Positions 57,421-64,000 of a stretch of DNA of 64,000 nt are shown here, in pieces. Source of the DNA: Cercospora beticola (lineage: Eukaryota > Ascomycota > Dothideomycetes > Mycosphaerellales > Mycosphaerellaceae); contig NC_088935.1 of assembly GCF_033473495.1 (NCBI RefSeq), forward strand, positions 1,798,001 through 1,862,000, in the 5' to 3' direction. The first letter of the stretch is position 1. The number at the start of each line of letters is the position of its first letter. Both the position numbers and the translations under genes were made by a program. A model generated the notes under the pieces. It searched no databases. It worked only from the letters and a program-made list of their open reading frames with translations, and was not told the origin of the DNA.

Positions 57421-58459
57421 TCAATAGATGAAGGGTATCATCCTTGCTCTGCCTTGCGTCTGCTTGGCCCCAAACTTTTGCGTATACCACTTCTTCGTGC
57501 CATCGGCTGTGACACCGAGGTTGACTGCAACAAAGATCAAGGCGCATAGCATCGTCACATTCAAGACATGCCTTTCTGGAGCTGCCACTATTGTAATCGC
57601 CAAGTAGATGAGACACTCCGCGAAATAGTGCGGAGTGAGCGATACGTTCCACGCCGGATGATCGGGCATACTGTATGCATTGGCACTCTGTCCTCGAGTT
57701 TTGAGCGCAGCCAGATACGCATGACAGTCGTGCTGAAAGCCGGAGGCCAGAATGAAGACTAGGAAGCCTACAAAAGTGCGGAAACTGGGCGGCGAAAATG
57801 CTATGTCTTGTGATGAGAATTCATGGGTTTGAATCGCAGCTATGCAGTCGTCAGCATGAGAAGCATTCTCTGAGAACTGTGGGTTCATACAAGTCCCCTC
57901 TATCCAAACAGCAATGTTGGTACAGACATAGAACAAGATCCCAAGGATCCAATGCCCCACCCACATCTGAGATTGTGACGGCTTTGACAGGCTCAGACAT
58001 TCGAAGAGTCTGCGACTACCTTGCGCAAGCATCATCAGCCAGACTACCTCGACCTGCTTAACCGTCATGGAGCGCGTCTGCGTGACTGGGAATTGAGAAG
58101 CAGCCGCAAGAGCTGGGCCTTTGAAGATCACTTCTGCAGCCCAATACAACGAGCAGCTAACGGAGACGGCGTAGAAGGACGTGAACCAGCTGTGTGGAAC
58201 ACAGATGGCTGCAACCTGGTCTAGCAGTGTTGCCAGTGAGTAACTTCGGCCTTCACCTCCGCTCACTTTCTGCACGATGATTGAAGGGTCTTGACGCGCT
58301 CCATAAGACATAAACCGCGTCCGCAACGGCGGGATGGCGTGGATTACCAGTACCTACCTCCGATCAGCAAAGTGCTGGTCTTGACGTATACACGTCGCAT
58401 GGGTGTACCAGTATCGATAGGCCCAGATACGTGCAGCGCAGAAGCAGAGTGATGTCCAT
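57421..58459 (-). CDS. DFG10: Polyprenol reductase (SRD5A3/DFG10 family)
   Basis: Reduces polyprenol to dolichol in the ER, for protein N-glycosylation. Exons 58459-58409 and 58353-57421 (intron GTACAC..GTAG, 55 nt) give 327 residues. The N-terminus MDITLLLRCTYLGLSIL joins VLVIHAIPPLRTRFMSYGAR across the intron, the expected opening of the family. The middle has VWLMMLAQGSRRLFECLSLS and MWVGHWILGILFYV. The C-terminal steroid-dehydrogenase domain holds FQHDCHAYLAALK, PHYFAECLIYLAI, and a final HKWY-like segment (KKWYTQKFG). Membrane helices are spread throughout. The NADPH-binding His/Tyr region is intact. It is divergent from SPP1 with 426 bp between starts. Confidence 0.92.
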
Positions 58460-58885
58460 GCTGGTGTGCAGCAATTGGTTGAGGGCGTCGGTCATTCTGC
58501 TGCTCTCATGCACCCCTCACTTTCGTCGTTCGCTGCTCTTGCACGAGAATGTGATCGCCGTCGTCGGTCAGTCCGTCTTAGTATCGCACAGCCGCGTAGT
58601 CTGGCTGGCTGGCAGGCCCGCAGTTGCCTGTGACGGTCGATAGGGTGAATATCAGCAGGAGAAGGACGGAGAGCAGACGTGAGGTCTGGCGCGAGAAGCT
58701 TCAAGACGTGTGACGTTGGCTCCAGTCTTTTGCATGCATGCATGCATGTGCGTGCATGGAGCTGGTTCACCACCACCCTCGACCTCTCACTTCAGCCCGC
58801 ACCTTCGCCCTCTGCCATCGCGATATCACAGTCTATTAGTACTGCGCACTGTGAGAAACCAGCCATGAGGTAGTAGCAATTCGCC
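58460..58885. promoter_or_regulatory. Divergent promoter: DFG10 / SPP1
   Basis: 426 bp between two starts. It contains a (GCAT)n microsatellite at 58731-58748, roughly 140 bp before the SPP1 start. No other site assigned. Confidence 0.5.
58731..58748. repeat. GCAT microsatellite, four units
   Basis: TGCATGCATGCATGCATG, a self-complementary tetranucleotide repeat in the shared promoter. The CATG/GCATGC core is palindromic and could be a factor site or simple slippage. Confidence 0.9.
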
Positions 58886-61168
58886 ATGGCCAGCTTAGCA
58901 TCGCTCCTCAATCCCGAGAACCGCCCGCCGTCCCCAGCGCAGCCCGCACTTGCGCGCGACCCAGCTCGTTCCTCGATGCAGGTCTCGACGACAACGCACG
59001 AAGCCGCGCAGGCCCTCGCCAGTCTTTCCACGAGCCCGCCGCCGACGCAATGGAGCGGCAGTAGTGTGCAGGACGGCGCGAGCCTTGAGCGCAAGCGATC
59101 GTGGGAGAGACGAGCCAGTGCGCAGCTCCCCGTCCCTGGCGACTTGACGCGAAAACCGACTTCGCCGACGCTGGAGCAATTCCACGCCGCGTCGCGTTCA
59201 CCGGACCACCGACGCCTTTCTGCTGCCTCGCCGCAGCCCTCCAACATTGTTCTTCCGCCCATCCAGGATTTCGCACCGCCGAAGACCACCGCCACCGATC
59301 TACTTAAGCGACAACCCCACAGCCCGCCTCCATCTGGCGCTCTCATGGCGGCCTCAGAGGATCAGTCTGCTTCGCCTGGAGCTCCGAATGGCGCAAATTC
59401 TTCTGCCGCGATTGGGTCTCCTTCCACCAACAACTCCGCCGCCGTTCCCTCGATCATGTCTCGACCTCAAGATACATCGTCCGCAGCAATGGACAGCACC
59501 TCGACCTTCCAAAGTACGTCTCGGGATGACACTCGTCCTGGGCTCGAGGCCGACGGCCACGCACAAAAGGCAGTGACTACGCTCAAATATGAACACACTC
59601 AACAACATGCAAAATCTCCGCTTCGCGAGTCCTCGATACCAGTGCCGTCTACGGAAGATCCGACCAAGGAGGAAACGGCTGCGGCATCTCGGAAGCGCCC
59701 AGCTCCTACAAAGAAGAAGGGCACAGCTTCCACGGTGAAGAAGGAGAAAGCACCACCAGCGAAGAAGAGAAAACTTGAGACAAAGCGAGCAGACACGCCC
59801 TCTTCACGTGCGTCAAAAACCGCTGCTGGAAAGGTCGCCAGTGCTAAAGGAACGCCGATCAATTCGTCTCCCGCTCCTTCCACCCGATCATATTCGGCAG
59901 ATCCGCAGGAAGAGCTGGATGATGATGACGACGACGTTGACGATGAGGGGCGAAGCCAGGACGGCGACCTGTATTGCATCTGCCGGAAGCCAGACAGTGG
60001 CGAGTTCATGATAGGTTGTGACGGCACTTGTGATGATTGGTTCCACGGCAAGTGCGTCGGTGTTGCTGAGCGGGACAAGAATCTCATCGACAAATATATC
60101 TGCCCAGCGTGCACCAAGGCTGGCGTTGGTCAAACCACGTGGAAGCGCATATGTCGGCGGGGCGACTGTAGACGCCCTGCAAAAGCCGGGAAGACCAAGA
60201 GTGGTAGCCACAGCAGTAAGTACTGCTCCGAGGAGTGCGGAGTGCTCTATTTTCGGGAAATGGCGGGGAAGAGCCGGGGCGCAGGAGACAGTGCAAGTCG
60301 TCGAGCAGCACGTAGAAAGGGCAGCCTGGATACATCAGACAGACACGATGAGGATCTCGGGGCTCGAGGAGGTGCATTGGCCGCTGGCGAGGTCAAGGCG
60401 TTGTTGAACGCATCCAACACGGTCGACGAATTCCGCAAACTGGGCGATGGCGTCCTCAGCCCTCCTGCTACCCCGGAGGCCGATGACGCGAAAGATGTGC
60501 CGCAGTACACGGAGTCAGAAGCACGAGACCTGGCTCGTATCGAATCAGAAAAGGAGCATGCTCGACAGCGACATGCCTTACTCAAAGACCGCATGAAGTT
60601 TGTCACTCTGGCTAAGCAGGCAGCAAGTCGCGTTGCGACGGAGAAAGAGCTGAAGCCGAAAGAGTATTGCGGATATGATCCTCGGATTGAGTGGAGCGAA
60701 GACCAATTTCAGGAGTGGCGCAACAGTAAGGCTGGTCAACAGGCATTCAACACAGATCTGTTGGTCACCGGGCAGGGTCCAGATGGGGACGACATGGTGG
60801 ATGAGGAATTGTCGGTGCCAGAGATCTGCGATCGAAAGAAGTGCGCACGGCACATGGAGTGGAGCAAGCTGGCTGTTGATGATCTCCGCTTCGAGACGAG
60901 TGACAATGGCGATCGAATGCGTTCGCTGGATCGCGAGGAGCATGACATCAAGGACCGTGTGGCACGTCGGACCAAGAGCGGCGGAGGCAACAACGGAGGC
61001 ACTGTAGAAGTGCATGGGTCAGGTCCTGCCGAGAAGCCTGTCGAGAATGGTGCAGCGGTTGACGTTGATCAAAAGCCTGCAGGCGATCTCGAGGCTGTTG
61101 TCGAGACGTCAACAGAGGTAGTCCCAACCGTCGAGGCCGGAGATGAGATGGACATCGACGTGGCATAG
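58886..61168 (+). CDS. SPP1: COMPASS/Set1C subunit Spp1 (PHD finger protein)
   Basis: Reader subunit of the Set1 H3K4 methyltransferase complex. Intronless, 760 residues, about twice yeast Spp1, because of a long Ser/Pro/Ala-rich N-terminus. Basic NLS-like runs occur at about 270-300 (RKRPAPTKKKG, APPAKKRKLETK). The PHD finger is at about 356-405: DGDLYCICRKPDSGEFMIGC followed by DGTCDDWFHGKCVGV and KYICPACT, with the full C4HC3 set. Downstream, WKRICRRGDCRRPAK and SSKYCSEECGVLYF form the second Cys-rich motif specific to Spp1/CXXC1 proteins. The C-terminal half has a coiled coil and the EICDRKKCARHMEWSKL block. Start CGCCATGGCC. Confidence 0.94.
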   Translation: MASLASLLNPENRPPSPAQPALARDPARSSMQVSTTTHEAAQALASLSTSPPPTQWSGSSVQDGASLERKRSWERRASAQLPVPGDLTRKPTSPTLEQFHAASRSPDHRRLSAASPQPSNIVLPPIQDFAPPKTTATDLLKRQPHSPPPSGALMAASEDQSASPGAPNGANSSAAIGSPSTNNSAAVPSIMSRPQDTSSAAMDSTSTFQSTSRDDTRPGLEADGHAQKAVTTLKYEHTQQHAKSPLRESSIPVPSTEDPTKEETAAASRKRPAPTKKKGTASTVKKEKAPPAKKRKLETKRADTPSSRASKTAAGKVASAKGTPINSSPAPSTRSYSADPQEELDDDDDDVDDEGRSQDGDLYCICRKPDSGEFMIGCDGTCDDWFHGKCVGVAERDKNLIDKYICPACTKAGVGQTTWKRICRRGDCRRPAKAGKTKSGSHSSKYCSEECGVLYFREMAGKSRGAGDSASRRAARRKGSLDTSDRHDEDLGARGGALAAGEVKALLNASNTVDEFRKLGDGVLSPPATPEADDAKDVPQYTESEARDLARIESEKEHARQRHALLKDRMKFVTLAKQAASRVATEKELKPKEYCGYDPRIEWSEDQFQEWRNSKAGQQAFNTDLLVTGQGPDGDDMVDEELSVPEICDRKKCARHMEWSKLAVDDLRFETSDNGDRMRSLDREEHDIKDRVARRTKSGGGNNGGTVEVHGSGPAEKPVENGAAVDVDQKPAGDLEAVVETSTEVVPTVEAGDEMDIDVA

Positions 61169-61423
61169 GGAGACACGCCCGGTTCGCTCACGATACGATT
61201 GCCAGAGCTCAGTTCGATAATGGTTTTCGGCACTTGAGCGAAATGGTGCGGAGAGCGATGCGACTGCTGAACGAGACGATTCATATGCTACAGCGTTCTT
61301 TATTAGCTTCCCGCCAACAGTGGCTCATGCCGGGTGCCAGAGCCAGGCTCGCTTTAACGAATTAACGAAAACCACACCAAAAGCAGGTATCTGTAATGTA
61401 TACATTCTATGAGTACAATCGAA

Positions 61424-63466
61424 CTACCTCTTCAAACTCAAGTGATATGTCTCGAGTTGCTCCTTGGTCATTTTCGTTGGGCTCTTAACCAGCAAGTCTT
61501 CTCCTTTCCCACTCTTGGGGAAGGCGATAACATCCCGCACAGATTCTTTTCCGAGCATGACCGCAATCAGTCTGTCGAAGCCCAGGGCCATGCCTGCGTG
61601 AGGAGGGCAGCCAGCTCGGAGAACTTCAATCAAATGTGCAAAGTCTTTCATGCGCTCGTCGCTCATTTTCAAGACTTCACGCATGACATATTCTTGCATT
61701 GCAGCGTTGTGGATTCTTCGACTTCCACCGCCTAGTTCGACGCCATTGACCACTAGATCGTAGTGGTCTGCTGTCACTTGTAGAGGAGCTGTAACCAGAA
61801 GGTCTACATCCTCGGGTGTTTTGGGTGATGTGAATGGATGATGTGTCGCCGTTATGCCTGCGGCTCCTCCTTGACCGGGCTCGTTCTCGTTGATAGGAGA
61901 GAAGAGAGGAAAATCGGTGATCCATGTGAAAGCAAAGCCTTGTGGCGCAGGAAGGTAGTTGTGTTTGACTGCTGCTTTGTGCATAGCGAGGCGGAGGTTC
62001 CCTAGCGGCGTGGAGCCGCCAGAGAAGGGAGCATCTTTCCGGGCTTGAATCACGACTAGGTCGCCGTCTTCAAGATCGAGGACTTCTTCGAGCTGTTCTG
62101 CGGCTTCGAAGCCAAATGGTTGGAGGCCTTGGAGCGGTTTGCGAGAGTCGATAATAAAGATGCCGGGTTGGCCTTCTGGATTTTGAACGAATGATTGAGC
62201 CTCTGGAGAATCCATGAAAGTGTTTACAAAGTCTCGGGTTCGTTGTGTGTCGTCGGAGATGGGTATCTTCATCACTTCGACAATCGGAAAGTCCAAGGGG
62301 CCAATCTTCTGGATCAAGTCCACAGGTAGCATGTACCCGATTCTTCGTATTTCTGATCCCAGTCGAAGATCAGGCTTGTCGGAGCCGTACTTTGACATTG
62401 CTTGTTGGTATGTCATCCGGTCGAACCTCTCCGGCAATTCAACTTGCAAGAGACCAGCCCACAGTTGCTTTACAGTCTCTTCTACGACGGCCATAACGTC
62501 TTCGCCGCTGGCAAATGCCATTTCGAGATCGACCTGTGTAAACTCTGGCTGCCTGTCGGCGCGGAGGTCCTCGTCTCTGAAGCACTTTGCAATCTGCATG
62601 TAACGTGGGATGCCACTGGCCATCAGGATCTGTTTATATTGCTGGGGGCTCTGTGGCAGAGCGTAGGCGAGTCCTGGGTTCCGCGTAGGCACCAGGAACT
62701 CACGAGCCCCTTCTGGGGTCGATTTGAACAGCAGTGGTGTCTCGATCTCCGAGAAGCCATGCTTTTGACTGAGCTCCTCGCGGATCGTGCGAGCGACTTC
62801 GCTGCGGAAAGCTAAAGCATGGCGCAGTTCGCGATCGTTGCGCAGCTGCAGATGTCGTTCGGCTGCTGGAAAGATGGTCTCACTGCCTAGAATGATGTCC
62901 TTGGGAAAGCTATTGAGTTGTGTGATGTTCTCCACTTTGATTTCTGCTCCAGTCACCAGAGAGTGCTTCCCGCCATTCGCAGAGGAGGACTTTGGGGCCT
63001 TTCGTGACACGAGAGTGCCGGTCACCGCTACTGGCGTATGATCCAACAAGGTGCGGAGCTGAGAATGCGCTACATTGCTTCCTTCCTCGCCTTTGGTCTG
63101 GGTTGAAACTAGCTGTATCGAAGTCCGCAAGTGCATATCATGCAACTCAGCAAATGTGAGCGTCTTGGATGCATCTCTGCGTGTTCCAAGGTAGCCATGT
63201 AGCGTCACGCCGGTGTTGACAAAGCTATTGCAGTCTTGCAGCAGGTCGTCATAGGTGCAGGTCTTTGCAGGGAAGCTCAGTGTCTTTTTGAAATCTTGCA
63301 ATACCTGAGCTGTGCTAGCCTCTGTCGCATCTGCTTTGTCGGACAAGAATCGAATGCCATTTGCGAAAGGGCCCAGCCTACGCAGGCTAAGGCGGGTTTG
63401 ACCTGATGCCCGGCATCGAGATGCAGCGCGGGAAGTCGCGATAGCACGACTCCAGGACGGAAGCAT
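61424..63466 (-). CDS. MSD1: Mitochondrial aspartyl-tRNA synthetase (bacterial type)
   Basis: Charges mitochondrial tRNA-Asp. Intronless, 680 residues. The Met at 63466 begins an Arg/Ser/Ala-rich presequence (LPSWSRAIATSRAASRCR) typical of mitochondrial import; the frame stays open upstream but has no earlier ATG. The anticodon-binding domain is divergent and shortened. Class II motifs are clear: motif 2 YMQIAKCFRDEDLRADRQPE, FTQVDLEMAF, and motif 3 GMALGFDRLIAVMLGKESVR. The bacterial-type GAD insertion covers FIIDSRKPLQGLQPF to LAMHKAAVKHN. WITDFPLF and HHPFTSP are diagnostic for bacterial-type AspRS. It lies in divergent orientation to the plus-strand ATG at 63631. Confidence 0.95.
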   Translation of the reverse strand: MLPSWSRAIATSRAASRCRASGQTRLSLRRLGPFANGIRFLSDKADATEASTAQVLQDFKKTLSFPAKTCTYDDLLQDCNSFVNTGVTLHGYLGTRRDASKTLTFAELHDMHLRTSIQLVSTQTKGEEGSNVAHSQLRTLLDHTPVAVTGTLVSRKAPKSSSANGGKHSLVTGAEIKVENITQLNSFPKDIILGSETIFPAAERHLQLRNDRELRHALAFRSEVARTIREELSQKHGFSEIETPLLFKSTPEGAREFLVPTRNPGLAYALPQSPQQYKQILMASGIPRYMQIAKCFRDEDLRADRQPEFTQVDLEMAFASGEDVMAVVEETVKQLWAGLLQVELPERFDRMTYQQAMSKYGSDKPDLRLGSEIRRIGYMLPVDLIQKIGPLDFPIVEVMKIPISDDTQRTRDFVNTFMDSPEAQSFVQNPEGQPGIFIIDSRKPLQGLQPFGFEAAEQLEEVLDLEDGDLVVIQARKDAPFSGGSTPLGNLRLAMHKAAVKHNYLPAPQGFAFTWITDFPLFSPINENEPGQGGAAGITATHHPFTSPKTPEDVDLLVTAPLQVTADHYDLVVNGVELGGGSRRIHNAAMQEYVMREVLKMSDERMKDFAHLIEVLRAGCPPHAGMALGFDRLIAVMLGKESVRDVIAFPKSGKGEDLLVKSPTKMTKEQLETYHLSLKR

Positions 63467-64000
63467 CAAGTCTCTGGACGCCGTGATGCCAACGTGTTGT
63501 GATGTTCTCGAATGCAGGAGGCAAGTTCTCAACTGTGGCACTGTAACTGTGGCTGGTGCGCGCGCTCACTCCCGCTCCCGCACGACTTTAAAATCTCATT
63601 CGCGCTGCAACAACGGGCTCTTCTTCCACAATGACCCTCCTAGTCAAAAACATGTGAGTATCGACTGCGCGACTATTGGGCATGGACCGGACTAACATCG
63701 CAACAGATGATGAAAGCCTAGCGTGTAGCAGATGAGCTGGCTCGCAGTCTGGTCTTCCAAGCTCTCCCTTCATCGGGCTCAAGGGCGCGGTTGGCTGCTG
63801 CGAGTAGCATGATATCTGCGTTCGGCACATACTCCTTGTTACTTACACGGACGCGAAGATGGCATCTCTGACTCAACTTTTGCACTTTGGAGGGTCATAC
63901 TCGACTTGCCGTTACCTAGATACACAGAATGAAATGAAAAACTTTCCCATCAGGTCCTCTTGCCTCATATTCTCACCACCGCAGAGTGTTACGGAGGAGT
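63467..64000. other. Upstream of MSD1; possible 5' end of a further plus-strand transcript
   Basis: An ATG in excellent context (CACAATGACC, 63631) is followed after MTLLVKN by a canonical donor (GTGAGT, 63653), a GACTAAC branch site and a CAACAG acceptor (63706). Splicing would end after one more codon (TGA). Either the real exon 2 uses another acceptor, or this is a tiny upstream frame of a transcript running past the window. No protein is recognised in the remaining 290 bp. Confidence 0.4.

Noticed and set aside
24477..58459. Lipid-metabolism cluster linking the DUF1295 protein, sterol acyltransferase and polyprenol reductase
   Set aside because: They are 15-33 kb apart with unrelated housekeeping genes between them; co-location looks accidental.
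63700..63870. C/D snoRNA (ATGATGA box followed by CTGA)
   Set aside because: The only CTGA lies about 160 nt away, no C'/D' boxes and no terminal stem.

Overview
The window is nuclear DNA from a filamentous ascomycete (Pezizomycotina), probably a dothideomycete. Genes are dense and lie on both strands. Most introns are 50-60 nt with GT..AG ends and CTAAC/CTGAC-type branch sites. Proteins match fungal or eukaryotic families throughout (Snu66, Eaf3, Spp1, Stb3, PAS kinase, PIR-repeat and BYS1-type secreted proteins). The class-level placement is inference. I see no bacterial operon, virus, intact transposon, CRISPR array, rRNA or convincing tRNA. Exon coordinates were built by hand from splice signals and reading phase; every multi-exon model given has a total length divisible by three.

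Left part (1-17 kb). A lineage-restricted gene with two tandem SUMO-interaction-like motifs (186-1408, minus) is followed by gene-free DNA holding a 36-bp inverted repeat. Next come a PIR-repeat GPI-type wall protein made of mini-exons (3760-5083, minus), 2.4 kb of empty DNA, a choline-sulfatase (7480-9183, minus) divergent from peptidyl-tRNA hydrolase 2 (9844-10732, plus), a BYS1-domain secreted protein (11974-12972, minus), a GNAT acetyltransferase (14997-15810, minus) and a possible decayed membrane-protein gene near 16.2-16.9 kb.

Centre (17-38 kb). Snu66/SART-1 splicing factor, Eaf3 chromodomain/MRG protein with a GC-AG intron, a 651-residue protein carrying three Zn2Cys6-spaced cysteine modules, a DUF1295 membrane reductase-like protein, an F-box/LRR protein ending in a CaaX box, a Hos4-like ankyrin protein, and a PAS-domain kinase.

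Right part (38-64 kb). Ribosomal protein eS7 shares a divergent promoter with a sterol O-acyltransferase. They are followed by a nucleoside hydrolase; the PP2A scaffold subunit divergent from cytosolic PheRS beta; NatC subunit Naa38; a small four-helix membrane protein; Stb3; a ferric-reductase-like flavocytochrome; an uncharacterised fungal protein; polyprenol reductase divergent from Spp1; and mitochondrial AspRS at the end.

The genes are mostly housekeeping and do not form a metabolic cluster. Several act in chromatin or growth control (Eaf3, Hos4-like, Spp1, Stb3, PAS kinase, PP2A-A), but nothing in the sequence ties them together beyond proximity. The strongest unusual signals are the triple Zn2Cys6 protein, the PIR gene whose conserved mini-exons lack AG acceptors at three of six introns, the F-box protein with a C-terminal CAVM, and the micro-exon that encodes one of two tandem SIM-like motifs.
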